From an uncultured Collinsella sp. (GTDB lineage Bacteria; Actinomycetota; Coriobacteriia; Coriobacteriales; Coriobacteriaceae), in the NCBI GenBank assembly GCA_900541015.1, contig UQIB01000005.1:16064-80063 (forward strand): a stretch of DNA of 64,000 bases, in the 5' to 3' direction. This document shows positions 8,374-17,602 of this stretch, piece after piece. Each line of letters opens with the position of its first letter. Positions within the stretch are counted from its first letter, which is position 1. The translations under genes and the position numbers were made by a program. A model generated the notes under the pieces. The model was not told the DNA's origin. It did not search any database and saw nothing but the letters and a program-made list of their open reading frames with translations.

Positions 8374-9207
8374 CTACTCCTGCGGCATGGCAGGCATGGC
8401 CACCGTGGCGGCCGGGTCCTCGCCGGCGCCATCGACGAGCGGCAGGTTGCCCTCGTGCGCCGAGCCGGACGGAGCCGTTGCCGCACCGCCAAAGACGGCC
8501 GCGGGGGCCTCGTGGTTCTCGGCGACCGCACCCTCGGTATCGATTGACATCTGCGGCTCGTCGTCAAAGCTCGGGGCGCCTTGGGGCTCCGCAGACTCGG
8601 GCTCGGCAGACGCCTCGGCAACGGGCTCAGTGTCGGCGTCGGCAGGAGCATCGCCCTCGGGCGCATCCTCGGCCACGTCCTCGCCGTTCGCAGCGGCAAC
8701 GGCCTCGTGCGGGTCCTTGCCCTCGGCCTCGGCGCGCATGCCCAGCACCAGGTTGCGCAGGCCAGCGACCGTGCCTTCCACGTCGGGGGCCGGCTGGTCG
8801 GCGTGCAGGTACGCCCAATCCATCATAAAGGTCGCCGACGACAGCGCGCCGATGGCCAACGCGTCATCGGGACACGAAAGCTCAACCTCAAAGACACGCT
8901 CGTCATGCTCGCTCACGCGCGTGCGACCGCACGAGATGCTGCCGGCAAGACCGGTCTCGTTCATGAGCTCGACCGTCACGTGCTCCAGCAGGTGGCAAAG
9001 CTCGGTCTGGCCCATGCAGTCCTGGAACTCGCGACCGGAATCGCCCAGGCACAGGTGCTTGGCAATCGCCGGCACCAGGTAGTACACGCGCGCCGTGGCC
9101 TCGATATCCTCCGAGGTCATGAGCGGCATGCCGGGGTTCACCAGCACGTGCGCGCAAATCTTGTCCTCGCTGACGGTGACCTTAAGGATGTTGAACAGGC
9201 CTGCCAT
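8374..9207 (-). CDS. Protein with cyanophycin-synthetase N-domain-like motif and acidic tail
   Basis: A 277-residue protein. The first 150 residues carry CHLLEHVTVELMNETGLAG followed by SCGRTR, which resembles the conserved GHLLEHVALEL...GRTR block of the cyanophycin-synthetase N-terminal domain. The ATP-grasp and ligase domains of that enzyme are absent. The second half is a low-complexity Ala/Glu/Asp/Pro tail, probably disordered. The gene sits between CNNM/CorC and YtxH genes on the same strand, with 24 bp to the CorC-like stop. The match rests on one motif read by eye; a stand-alone binding or regulatory domain is possible. Confidence 0.55.
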   Translation of the reverse strand: MAGLFNILKVTVSEDKICAHVLVNPGMPLMTSEDIEATARVYYLVPAIAKHLCLGDSGREFQDCMGQTELCHLLEHVTVELMNETGLAGSISCGRTRVSEHDERVFEVELSCPDDALAIGALSSATFMMDWAYLHADQPAPDVEGTVAGLRNLVLGMRAEAEGKDPHEAVAAANGEDVAEDAPEGDAPADADTEPVAEASAEPESAEPQGAPSFDDEPQMSIDTEGAVAENHEAPAAVFGGAATAPSGSAHEGNLPLVDGAGEDPAATVAMPAMPQE

Positions 9208-9231
9208 AACTCTCCCCTACTCTTCCTTGCC

Positions 9232-10605
9232 CTACTCGTCGCCGTCGTGCGGATTCGCGGAACCCGCACCCGGCGTCGTCGGCTCATCTGCCGAGGACTC
9301 GGAATCCTTCTTATCGGTTTCGGCCGGAGCGATCACGCGAATGAGCGAGATGCGCTGGCCACGCATCGACTGTACCTTGAACTTGTACCCCGCGACCTCA
9401 AACACCTCTCCGATGTCGGGCACCGAGTCACAAAGCTCCAAAATCCAGCCGGCGATGGTCTCATAATCATCGCTTTCCTCGAGCGGCCAACCAAGCTCAA
9501 TCGCGTCATCGCACGAAAAACGCCCATCAACGAGCCACTCGCGGCGCGAAAGGCGCGTGAGATACTTGTTGTCGGGATCGAACTCGTCCTCGATCTCGCC
9601 GACGATCTCTTCGACGATGTCCTCGATGGTGATGATGCCGGCCGTGCCGCCGTACTCGTCCACGACCACTACGATCTGGTCGTGCGAGGTCTGCATCTCG
9701 GACAGCAACGGCAGGATGTCCTTGGTATCGGGCACAAAGGTGGCGTCGCGCAGGTAATCGGCGATGGGCTGGTCGCCCTTGCCGTCGAGCGCGGGCTGAA
9801 TCAGGTCCTTGATGTGCGCGATGCCGGCGACGTTGTCGGGATCCTCGTGATAGACGGGGATGCGACTGAAGCCGGTCTGGCGCATGGTGGACAGCACGTC
9901 GGCGACCGTCTCGTCGTCCTCGCACATGGTGGTGTCCACACGCGGCACCATGACCTCGCGGGCAACGGTGTCGCCCAGGTCGAAGATCTCGTGGATCATG
10001 CGCTTTTCCTCGTCGAGCAGGTCGTCCTGCTCCGAGACCATGTACTTGATCTCTTCCTCCGAAACGTTCTGGCGGTCGTCGGCGCTCTTGATGCGCAGGA
10101 TGCGGGCCAGACCATCGGAGCAAGCGCCGGTCAGCCACACGAGCGGACGGGCGATCTTTTGGAACACGGAAAGCGGTCCCACGACCTGCTTGGATACGCC
10201 CTCGGCGTTAGCGAGGCCGATGCGCTTGGGCACGAGTTCGCCGATCACGATGGACACGAAGGCGACGGCGACGGTGATGATGACCGGCGCCAGGCCGCGC
10301 GCGATGGCAGAGAGCGGCGCGATGCCAAAGCTCATGAGCCACGTGGCAAGCGGGTCGGACAGGCTCGTCGAGGCGACGGCGGACGAAGCGAAGCCCACGA
10401 GCGTGATGGCGACCTGGATGGTGGCCAGCAGCTGATCGGAGTCGGCGGCGAGCTGGACGGCGCGCTCGGCGCGCTTATCGCCCTCCTCGGCATCATGCTC
10501 CAACACGGCGCGCTTAGCCGTGGTGAGCGCCATCTCGGACATAGAAAAGTAGCCGTTGATAAGCGTCAGGACGAGGGTAGTGATAAGGGAGATGGTTATG
10601 TCCAT
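9232..10605 (-). CDS. CNNM/CorC-type hemolysin family transporter
   Basis: A 457-residue membrane protein with the CNNM (DUF21) transmembrane domain (about residues 1-190, with GYFSMSEMALTTAKR and GELVPKRIGL), a CBS pair (about 205-335, with VMVPRVDTTM and VVDEYGGTAGIITIEDIVEE) and a C-terminal CorC_HlyC domain. Family members export Mg2+ or Na+/Mg2+, or confer Co2+/Mg2+ resistance. All expected blocks are present at normal length. The last 25 residues are an acidic linker. It adds to the divalent-cation genes at the start of the window. Confidence 0.9.
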   Translation of the reverse strand: MDITISLITTLVLTLINGYFSMSEMALTTAKRAVLEHDAEEGDKRAERAVQLAADSDQLLATIQVAITLVGFASSAVASTSLSDPLATWLMSFGIAPLSAIARGLAPVIITVAVAFVSIVIGELVPKRIGLANAEGVSKQVVGPLSVFQKIARPLVWLTGACSDGLARILRIKSADDRQNVSEEEIKYMVSEQDDLLDEEKRMIHEIFDLGDTVAREVMVPRVDTTMCEDDETVADVLSTMRQTGFSRIPVYHEDPDNVAGIAHIKDLIQPALDGKGDQPIADYLRDATFVPDTKDILPLLSEMQTSHDQIVVVVDEYGGTAGIITIEDIVEEIVGEIEDEFDPDNKYLTRLSRREWLVDGRFSCDDAIELGWPLEESDDYETIAGWILELCDSVPDIGEVFEVAGYKFKVQSMRGQRISLIRVIAPAETDKKDSESSADEPTTPGAGSANPHDGDE

Positions 10606-10711
10606 CGGGAGTTTCTCGAACCTCCAAGATTCGGGACGTTAGGGTAAAACGTTGATGGCGGATACGGCAATTGCGCCGGCGCCCGCGCGAGCGGGGCCGT
10701 GGGCGCGGTCG

Positions 10712-11395
10712 CTAGATTACGAAGAGGATCACCGCCATGAACTGGAAGATACTGCCGGCGAGCACCCACAAGTGGAAAACACTGTGCAGGTAGCGCACGT
10801 TTTTGGCGATATAGAACGGCACGCCCACGGTGTAGCACACGCCGCCGACGGCGAGCAGGGCAAGCGCGACGGGGTTCAGCAACGCCACAAGCTCGGGCAG
10901 CTTAAAGACGACGAGCCAGCCCATCAGCAGGTAGACCAGGCCGTTTACCCAGTGCGGCTGACGCTCGCGCAAAAAGCACTCGAGCGCGATGCCGATAATG
11001 GCGATGGCCCATACGGCAAAGAACAGCGCAGGGCCGCCGTCGTTTGCAAGCGTGATGAGGCAAAACGGCGTATAGCTGCCGGCTATGAGCAGGTAGATGC
11101 AGCTGTGGTCGATGATGCGAAACACGCGCTTGGCGCGCGCGGGCTGAATCGCGTGGTAGAGCGTGGAGGCCAGATATTCGAGAATAATGCTGACACCATA
11201 GACAATCGCCGCGGCCATGTGGGCTGGGCCTCCGCCGCGCAGGGCAGCGAATACGATCAGGAGCACCAGGCCCGCGATACCCAGCAGGCAGCCGACACCA
11301 TGGGTGACGGAGTTCATGATCTCCTCGCCCACCGTGTAGTGTGGAACGGCCGCGGTCTTGGGTCGCGGCTTGGAACTGTCGCTCGAATCGGACAT
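10712..11395 (-). CDS. Hemolysin III / YqfA-type PAQR membrane protein
   Basis: A seven-helix membrane protein of about 227 residues in the hemolysin III (PAQR) family. Family signatures are in order: NSVTHGVG in helix 1, STLYHA after helix 2, DHSCIYLLIAGSYTPF in helix 3, and HSVFHLWVLAGS in the last helix. The His and Asp residues are those that coordinate zinc in PAQR folds. ATG 11395 was chosen over a TTG at 11413 because GGAGG lies between them. Despite the name, hemolytic activity is not established for most members; a role in membrane lipid homeostasis is more likely. Confidence 0.88.
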   Translation of the reverse strand: MSDSSDSSKPRPKTAAVPHYTVGEEIMNSVTHGVGCLLGIAGLVLLIVFAALRGGGPAHMAAAIVYGVSIILEYLASTLYHAIQPARAKRVFRIIDHSCIYLLIAGSYTPFCLITLANDGGPALFFAVWAIAIIGIALECFLRERQPHWVNGLVYLLMGWLVVFKLPELVALLNPVALALLAVGGVCYTVGVPFYIAKNVRYLHSVFHLWVLAGSIFQFMAVILFVI

Positions 11396-11503
11396 GCCGG
11401 TTACATCCTCCAACGTAAAGAGTTCTCAACACTATATCAAAGCGTCTAGGTACGTGCGAAATTTGCACCATACGTGACCCTTTGTTTACCCATTCTTTGC
11501 CTG

Positions 11504-11532
11504 TTGACGCATCAACGGCAAACGCCCATAAT
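11504..11532 (+). promoter_or_regulatory. Sigma70-type promoter of the alpha/beta hydrolase gene
   Basis: TTGACG at 11504-11509 and CATAAT at 11527-11532 are separated by exactly 17 bp, 50 bp before the ATG at 11582. It is the clearest promoter in the window. Confidence 0.6.
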
Positions 11533-11581
11533 GCGCTTGCATTAAATGTTGCTGTATTAACATCTTATAGGAAAGCTTCTT

Positions 11582-12547
11582 ATGTCTCAAAACACACGTT
11601 CCCATCGAAAGCTCAAGATAGCCGGCGTCGTTGCGCTGGCGCTCGTTGTCACGTTGCTCGGATTTGCCGGCAACTTTTTGTTTGACTTTGCCCTGAACCC
11701 CCAAGCGCCCTACACCATGAAGATGATGCAGGATGGTAAGGCCGACAAAAAAGGTGAGCAGCCGGATGCCGAGGAAACCGAGGCGCGGGCGTGGTTTAAA
11801 GAGAACCGCGAGAGCAGCAGCCTCACCGCAGATGACGGAACCGAGCTCGCCGCTTGGTATTTTGCTGCACCGGAGAGCACGCACGACTACGCCGTCTGCC
11901 TGCATGGATATACCAACGAGCCCATCGGTATGGCCCGATACGCCAAACGATTCCACGACCGCGGCATGAACGTGCTCGCGCCTGCCGCCCGCGCCCACGA
12001 GCGCTCCGGCGGCGACTATATCGGCATGGGCTGGCCCGAGCGCCTCGACATCGTCGCATGGATCGAGCAAATCGTTCAGGCTGACCCCGAGGCGCGCATC
12101 CTGGTCTTTGGCGAGTCGATGGGTGCGGCAACCGCCATGAACGTCGCGGGGGAATCTCTGCCCGCAAACGTGAAATGCATTATCGAGGACTGCGGTTATA
12201 CGAGTGTTTGGGACGAGTTTTCCCTGCAGCTCAAGGACGTGTTCGGCCTGCCCAGCTTTCCCTTGCTCGATGTAGCAAACTTGGTGTGCAACGTGCGCGC
12301 GGGCTACGACTTTCATAAGGCGAGCAGTGTGGAGCAACTCAAACACGCGACGGTTCCCATGCTGTTTATCCACGGCGATCAGGACACCTTTGTGCCGTAC
12401 GACATGCTCGACCAAAACTACGACGCGTGCGCCAGCAAGGTCAAGCAAAAGCTCACCATCCATGGCGCCACCCACGCCAAGAGTGCGCAAATTGACCCCA
12501 AGCTCTACTGGAATACGGTCAACAACTTCCTCGATAGGAATTTTTAG
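11582..12547 (+). CDS. Alpha/beta hydrolase with N-terminal membrane anchor
   Basis: A 321-residue serine hydrolase of the YfhR/BAAT-like type. A signal or anchor helix (about residues 12-33) places the catalytic domain outside the cell. The oxyanion region reads CLHGYTN and the nucleophile elbow GESMG. The acid lies in HGDQDTFVP, and the catalytic His in GATHAKS near the C-terminus, so the triad looks complete. The substrate is unknown; family members act on lipids or peptides. It has its own promoter and ends before a bidirectional terminator. Confidence 0.85.
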   Translation: MSQNTRSHRKLKIAGVVALALVVTLLGFAGNFLFDFALNPQAPYTMKMMQDGKADKKGEQPDAEETEARAWFKENRESSSLTADDGTELAAWYFAAPESTHDYAVCLHGYTNEPIGMARYAKRFHDRGMNVLAPAARAHERSGGDYIGMGWPERLDIVAWIEQIVQADPEARILVFGESMGAATAMNVAGESLPANVKCIIEDCGYTSVWDEFSLQLKDVFGLPSFPLLDVANLVCNVRAGYDFHKASSVEQLKHATVPMLFIHGDQDTFVPYDMLDQNYDACASKVKQKLTIHGATHAKSAQIDPKLYWNTVNNFLDRNF

Positions 12548-12584
12548 GGAAAAAGCGGCGTCTGGGGATTTATCTAACCCCCTA

Positions 12585-12716
12585 TTTTCGGAAGTATGCG
12601 GCAAAATCCGGAACTGCCAACCGGACCGCAGTTTTACCAACAATTTATCAGGGGTTTTGTTGCCAAAAAACGTCGTGCGCTCGGCAGTCTCAGAATTTGC
12701 CGCATACTTCCGAAAA
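12585..12716. repeat. 132-bp inverted-repeat element with 21-bp perfect ends
   Basis: TTTTCGGAAGTATGCGGCAAA at 12585-12605 (21 nt) is perfectly inverted at 12696-12716. Inside, the GGAACTGCCAA and CGGCAGTCTC regions partly pair as well, giving a long imperfect hairpin. It lies between convergent genes. Confidence 0.6.
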
Positions 12717-12752
12717 ACCGCCTGCGAGCACCGTGCTCACAGGCGGTTTTTG
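12713..12752. terminator. Bidirectional terminator between the hydrolase and DUF362 genes
   Basis: AAAAACCGCCTG pairs with CAGGCGGTTTTT around a loop that contains a smaller GAGCACCGTGCTC palindrome. A- and T-runs on both sides suit both converging genes. Confidence 0.8.
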
Positions 12753-12798
12753 ATTGAGTTACGCAACAAAATCGCGTTCTTTGTCCAATAGGACGACG

Positions 12799-14004
12799 CT
12801 ATTTAACCTCGATGAGCTCGTACTTGCTCGTGCCCAGGCCGATCTTTTCGGCGTGCGCGATGCACGCGCGCCAGTCGGTGTCGGGATGCGTGATGCAGAA
12901 GGGGTCCTTGGCCTGTTCGCCCTCCAGATGCTCGTGGTTATGCTCCATCTTGGCGGCGCTGTCGGTGAGCTCGGTGTTGGGCAGCGGCTCGGATGCCATG
13001 ACGGCATCGGCACAGGCCTGGTCGATGGCGACCGGATCGAAGCTCGCGAACATGCCGATATCGTTGACGATGGGCGTATCGTTTTCGGGATGGCAATCGC
13101 AGTTGGGGCTGATATCCATGGCAAGCGAGATGTGGAAGCTCGGGCGGCCGTCGACAACAGCCTTGGTGTACTCGGCGATCTTGTAGTTGAGCACGTCGGC
13201 CGCAGCGTCATAGCCGGGCTTGATGGCGTCTTGGTTGCACACGCCGATGCAGCGGCCGCAGCCCACACAGCGATCGTGGTCGATGGCGGCCACGTGGACC
13301 GTGCGGGTGCTGCCGTTGGCAAGCTCGCGCTCGCGGGTGTCGTCAAACGAGATAGCGTTGTGCGCGCAGATCTTTTCGCAGGCATGGCAGCCAATGCAGT
13401 GCTCGGTCGCGACGTTCGGCTTGCCGGCAGCATGCTGCTCCATCTTGCCGGCGCGGCTGCCGCCTCCCATTCCCAGATTCTTCATGGCGCCGCCAAAACC
13501 GGCCTGTTCATGGCCCTTAAAGTGGGTGAGGCTGATCACGATGTCGGCGTCCATGAGCGCCTGGCCGATCTTGGCCTCGCGCACGTACTCGCCGCCCTCG
13601 ACCGGAACGAGCGCCTCGTCGGTGCCCTTGAGGCCGTCGGCGATGATGATCTGACAACCCGTGGCATACGGGGTAAAGCCGTTCTGATAAGCGGTGTCGA
13701 TGTGCTCGAGCGCGTTTTTGCGGCTACCCACATAGAGCGTGTTGCAGTCGGTGAGGAAGGGCTTGCCGCCCAGCTCCTTGACGACATCCGCGACGGCGCG
13801 GGCGTAGTTGGGGCGCAAAAAGCTCAGGTTGCCCAGCTCGCCAAAGTGAATCTTGATGGCGACGAACTTGTTCTCAAAGTCAATCTGCTCAATACCGGCG
13901 TGACGGATGAGGCGCTTGAGCTTGTCGAGCTGGCTCTCGCGAGCATGCGTGCGCAGGTTCGTAAAGTACACCTTTGCGGGTGCTGCGGGTGCAGTTGCGG
14001 TCAT
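12799..14004 (-). CDS. DUF362 domain-containing 2[4Fe-4S] ferredoxin-like protein
   Basis: A 401-residue cytosolic iron-sulfur protein. The DUF362 region spans about residues 1-180 and 270-345. Between its halves are two classical ferredoxin motifs, CIGCHACEKIC and CVGCGRCIGVC, each followed by a spaced distal element, giving two [4Fe-4S] clusters. Conserved DUF362 blocks such as KIHFGELGN, FLTDCNTLY and THFKGHEQAGFGG are present. DUF362 proteins are common in anaerobes and act in electron transfer or metal-centre processes that remain poorly defined. It is monocistronic, with a terminator at 12713-12752. Confidence 0.85.
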   Translation of the reverse strand: MTATAPAAPAKVYFTNLRTHARESQLDKLKRLIRHAGIEQIDFENKFVAIKIHFGELGNLSFLRPNYARAVADVVKELGGKPFLTDCNTLYVGSRKNALEHIDTAYQNGFTPYATGCQIIIADGLKGTDEALVPVEGGEYVREAKIGQALMDADIVISLTHFKGHEQAGFGGAMKNLGMGGGSRAGKMEQHAAGKPNVATEHCIGCHACEKICAHNAISFDDTRERELANGSTRTVHVAAIDHDRCVGCGRCIGVCNQDAIKPGYDAAADVLNYKIAEYTKAVVDGRPSFHISLAMDISPNCDCHPENDTPIVNDIGMFASFDPVAIDQACADAVMASEPLPNTELTDSAAKMEHNHEHLEGEQAKDPFCITHPDTDWRACIAHAEKIGLGTSKYELIEVK

Positions 14005-14089
14005 AGATATATCCCCTCGGTCTATATGGCGTTACAGACATAAGGGATGGTACCAGTTAAAGCAGAGTTAATGTCAAGCGCGGCACCTA

Positions 14090-14120
14090 GTCATTGGGGA
14101 CAGACTTAAATGACTACTCT
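14090..14120. repeat. GGGGACAG-core repeat (TCATTGGGGACAGACTTAAATGA)
   Basis: A palindromic-ended copy of the dispersed GGGGACAG repeat: TCATT and AAATGA flank the core. It sits at the 3' end of the FtsX permease gene. Closely similar copies occur at 17603-17850 and 63427-63497. Confidence 0.55.
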
Positions 14121-16780
14121 TGGACTTTGAGTGCCTCGGCCAGGCCCACACGTTTGATGGAACGCATGTGCAGCAGCGCCACGACCAGGTAGGTTGCAAA
14201 GCCAATGCCGACGCATGCAGCCATGGACCAAGCGGGCACGTAGATCTCGATATTGCCGTTGTAGGCGAGCAGCATCGAGCGGAAGATGGCCGTGAGCGAG
14301 CCGATAATGACCGGCAGGCTCAGCACGAGCGACGCCGCCACGCACAGCGTGATCGAGCGGATGTACAGGTGCGAGATCTCGCTATCGCGATAGCCAAAGA
14401 CTTTCATGTAGCTGATCGAACGGGCGCTGTGGTCGATCACCGCCTTGGTCAGCAGGTACATAAACAGCAGGAAGATAAACACCGCGAGCCCGATCATCAT
14501 TCCGATCATTTTGCTCATCATGCCGATGAACTGGTCGCCCACGGCGCGCATGTCGTCGGGCGTGGTGTCGCCGGCAAAGTAACGAGCATCGAGGTCGAGC
14601 TTCTCGTCGCTCACATAGCCGTTAAAGTAGGCGGCGTCGTTGTCGAACAGCTCGTTAAAGTCGTCGATACTCATATAGATATTCATGTCCGACTTGGAGC
14701 CCCAGGCACAGTCCTTGCCCGCGTACTCAAGGGAATAATGCTCACCCTCGTACTTGTCGCCGAGCGTGACCTTCTGGCCCTCGCTCCAGCCAAACTTATC
14801 GAGCAGACCGCCGCCAAAGACGACGCGCCCATCGCCGACGTCCAGCCCTTTCCAGTAGCGCGAATCGGATGAAATGCCGTAGACGGAAATCGTCTCCTCG
14901 CCATTTCCATCGCCGCGGTCGTATTGCAGCTGGTAAACGGCGTATTTCTCGGCCTGCGCGATTGCGCCCGCGCCGTTGTCGGTCGTATTGACCGGGTGGA
15001 TATCGTCGTTGTCAGTGTCGATCTTGGAGGCCTTGTCAATCAGGTCGATAGCCTCGTCGCGGTCGCAGCCGAGGGCATCGGCAAGATCATCAAGGCGCAC
15101 ATAGAGCGCATCCTTCTTGTCCTGGACCTTGGCAAGCGCATCCTGCGCTGCGGTCAGGCTCTCGGCAGACGGAGATGCGGTCGCGGCATCGGCTGCCGTC
15201 TGCGCCGCATCGGCCGCGTCGTCAAGCTCGTCATCGGTATCCTGGGCGGCGGAAAGCAGCGCGCCGTCAACCGACTGCAAGCGCTCGAGTGCCGACCACT
15301 GCTCGCGCTCCTCGGCGGTGCCCTCGAGCTCCAGCGGAGCCTTGAGCGTGTACTGGTGCTCGGCGACCAGGCTCGTCTCGAGGTTGTCCGCGTAGTGCGT
15401 CATCGTGGGCAGAATCGCCAGGCCAAAGAGCAGCAGCAGCGAAGCAAACGCAATGCCTACGAAGAGCGTGGCGAAGTTGCCCAGGTTGCGCAGGAAGATA
15501 CGCAGGCGGAAGCGGGAAACAAAACCCATGCGCTCCGGCAGCTGCAGGCCACGCTTGGTGCCAGACTTGCCGCTCGCCTCGTGACGAAGGAACTGCAACG
15601 GCGTCTTGCCCATCTTGCGAAGCAGGCCCACCAGCGTGATGAGAATGAGCGCGGCGGCGGGAACCACGGCGCACTTCACAAAGATCTCCCAGCTCCAGTA
15701 CACCTGGAAGGGCGGCAGGCTGTACGAACCGTAATAGAGACTGCGCATGGGCTCGGTAAAGAACACAACGCCGAGTGCAGTGCCCAAAAGCGCCGCGACC
15801 ACGCCCACGATGGCGGGAAGTGCCAGGTAGTGCAGCACGATCTCACGTCGACGATAGCCACTGGCGAGCAACGTGCCGATAATGGCGCTCTCCTCCTCGA
15901 TGGTGGCGTCGGTAAGGACCACAAAGACAAACGCCATGATCACGATGATGATGTCGAGCAACGTCATCCACATCGCGGAGTCGCCGTCCACGTCATCGCG
16001 CGCATAGCCAATACCCTGGTTGGAATCGGCATCGATGAGGTCATCCACGCGTGCATCGGCATCGGTCAGCGCCTTGACCATATCCTGCTCCGCATCGATG
16101 CGATCCGCGGTGGGGAGGTCGCGATCGGTAAAGGTAAAGGAATAGGTGTAGGCAGGCGCGCCACCGGCGTCCTCGAGCGCGGCAAAGCCGGCGTCGGTGA
16201 CCTCGGCCACGCCGTACGTGATGGTGTTCACCGTAAAGTCCGAATTGTTGAGGAACAATGCCTGGCTATCGGGCTGGGTCATGATGCCGCAGATGGTGTA
16301 GGTGCGGCCCTCAAGCTCAACCTTATCGCCCACGGCGAGGTCGTTGTTGGTGGCGAAGACACGGTCGATTGCCACCTCATCGTCCGTCTTGGGCTCCTTG
16401 CCCTCACAGTAGGACGCGATATCGACCTTGGTGCGGTGTGCATAGGTGCGCAGCGTGCGCTTGGTGCCGTCGTCGCCGGCGGTCTTTTTGATGATGGCGT
16501 CGATGGAGAAATTCTTGTAGAGCGTGACGCCGCCGACGTCGTCGGCCGCGTCCTCGGCTGCCTTGAGCTGGTCTTTGGTGGCCTCGAAGGAGGTGGTCAC
16601 GCGGCCGTCCTCAATCGTGTACGCATCGCGCATGTCGTCGATAAGGCAACCGATGGAATGCGCCGCGAGCAAAAAGCCCGAGGTAAGGGCGATGCTTCCG
16701 CACATAAGCAAAAAGATGCCCAGGTACTTGCCGATATTGCGGCGCAGCTCGCGCGGGAGACGTTTTGCGAGAGGTGTCAT
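14114..16780 (-). CDS. FtsX-like ABC transporter permease
   Basis: A permease of about 888 residues with two FtsX-type membrane modules. The first TM is at about residues 18-40, a large extracytoplasmic domain follows, and a three-helix FtsX block lies near residues 265-390. A second TM leads into another outside domain (about 455-720) containing a helical Ala/Asp-rich coiled stretch. A terminal FtsX block ends at KVQE. Such proteins work with a LolD/MacB-type ATPase in exporting or extracting envelope substrates, or in sensing peptides. ATG 16780 overlaps the preceding ATPase locus with correct spacing to AGGCGG. The substrate is unknown. Confidence 0.85.
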   Translation of the reverse strand: MTPLAKRLPRELRRNIGKYLGIFLLMCGSIALTSGFLLAAHSIGCLIDDMRDAYTIEDGRVTTSFEATKDQLKAAEDAADDVGGVTLYKNFSIDAIIKKTAGDDGTKRTLRTYAHRTKVDIASYCEGKEPKTDDEVAIDRVFATNNDLAVGDKVELEGRTYTICGIMTQPDSQALFLNNSDFTVNTITYGVAEVTDAGFAALEDAGGAPAYTYSFTFTDRDLPTADRIDAEQDMVKALTDADARVDDLIDADSNQGIGYARDDVDGDSAMWMTLLDIIIVIMAFVFVVLTDATIEEESAIIGTLLASGYRRREIVLHYLALPAIVGVVAALLGTALGVVFFTEPMRSLYYGSYSLPPFQVYWSWEIFVKCAVVPAAALILITLVGLLRKMGKTPLQFLRHEASGKSGTKRGLQLPERMGFVSRFRLRIFLRNLGNFATLFVGIAFASLLLLFGLAILPTMTHYADNLETSLVAEHQYTLKAPLELEGTAEEREQWSALERLQSVDGALLSAAQDTDDELDDAADAAQTAADAATASPSAESLTAAQDALAKVQDKKDALYVRLDDLADALGCDRDEAIDLIDKASKIDTDNDDIHPVNTTDNGAGAIAQAEKYAVYQLQYDRGDGNGEETISVYGISSDSRYWKGLDVGDGRVVFGGGLLDKFGWSEGQKVTLGDKYEGEHYSLEYAGKDCAWGSKSDMNIYMSIDDFNELFDNDAAYFNGYVSDEKLDLDARYFAGDTTPDDMRAVGDQFIGMMSKMIGMMIGLAVFIFLLFMYLLTKAVIDHSARSISYMKVFGYRDSEISHLYIRSITLCVAASLVLSLPVIIGSLTAIFRSMLLAYNGNIEIYVPAWSMAACVGIGFATYLVVALLHMRSIKRVGLAEALKVQE

Positions 16781-16788
16781 GGCGCCGC

Positions 16789-17502
16789 CTACCAATCGAG
16801 CTCGGCAGCCGCGACGGGCGACTCGTTGAGCTCATCCTCGACGATGTGCCCGTCGCGCAGGCGCAGCACGCGATTGGCCATACTCGCGATGGCGGCATTG
16901 TGGGTGACAATGATGATGGTGCAGCCGTAGGTGCGGTTGACATCCTCCATGAGCTGCAAGATTTCCTTGGACGTCTTGTAGTCAAGCGCGCCCGTAGGCT
17001 CGTCGCACAGCAGCAGACCTGGGTTTTTGACGAGCGCGCGGCCGATGGCACAGCGCTGCTGCTGGCCGCCCGAAACTTGGCGCGGGAACTTGTTGCGGTG
17101 CTCGTAGAGGCCCAGCGAACGCAGCAGGTCGTCGACATTGAGCGGGTTTTTGGACAGGTGCGCCGTGACCTCGATGTTCTCCTTGATGGTGAGGTCGGGC
17201 ACCAGATTGTAGAACTGGAAGACGAAGCCCAGCTCACGGCGGCGGTACTCACCCAGGTCGGTAGGCCTGAGCACCGTGAGGTCGCAGCCGTCCACCATGA
17301 TGGAGCCGCCGTCGGCATCCTCCAGGCCGCCAATGAGGTTGAGAAAGGTCGACTTGCCCGAGCCCGAGGGCCCCAGCATGACGCAGATCTCGCCGCGGTT
17401 GATGGACGTGTCGATGCCATCGAGTACCGTCAAGCGCGCATCACCGTCGCCGTAGTGTTTCTTGAGCCCTTTGACCTGGACATAGGCTTGCTTTGTCGCC
17501 AT
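16789..17502 (-). CDS. ABC transporter ATP-binding protein (LolD/MacB type)
   Basis: A 237-residue ATPase with Walker A GPSGSGKST, Q-loop FVFQFYNLVP, signature VSGGQQQR, Walker B LLLCDEPTGALD and H-loop VTHN. The sequence layout and the adjacent FtsX permease place it in the LolD/MacB/FtsE group. The ATG at 17502 follows an eight-G run that serves as the ribosome site; an ATG at 17517 in the same frame is less well placed. It forms a two-gene operon with the permease, whose start lies 8 bp downstream. Confidence 0.9.
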   Translation of the reverse strand: MATKQAYVQVKGLKKHYGDGDARLTVLDGIDTSINRGEICVMLGPSGSGKSTFLNLIGGLEDADGGSIMVDGCDLTVLRPTDLGEYRRRELGFVFQFYNLVPDLTIKENIEVTAHLSKNPLNVDDLLRSLGLYEHRNKFPRQVSGGQQQRCAIGRALVKNPGLLLCDEPTGALDYKTSKEILQLMEDVNRTYGCTIIIVTHNAAIASMANRVLRLRDGHIVEDELNESPVAAAELDW

Positions 17503-17602
17503 GATACCCCCCCCCATTGTTAGCCTGTTGCTACTTTTATAGGATAATAGTAAACCGGGGCGAACTATTTTTAAGCGACAGTCGCAACTTTTTCCAAACT
17601 AG

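Noticed and set aside
8581..10647. A 688-codon plus-strand frame
   Set aside because: It lies antisense to the CNNM/CorC gene and its neighbour, with Arg/His/Gly-rich composition typical of an antisense shadow and no family motif.
14924..16930. A 668-codon plus-strand frame
   Set aside because: It is antisense to the FtsX permease; no motif, and composition as expected from the opposite strand.
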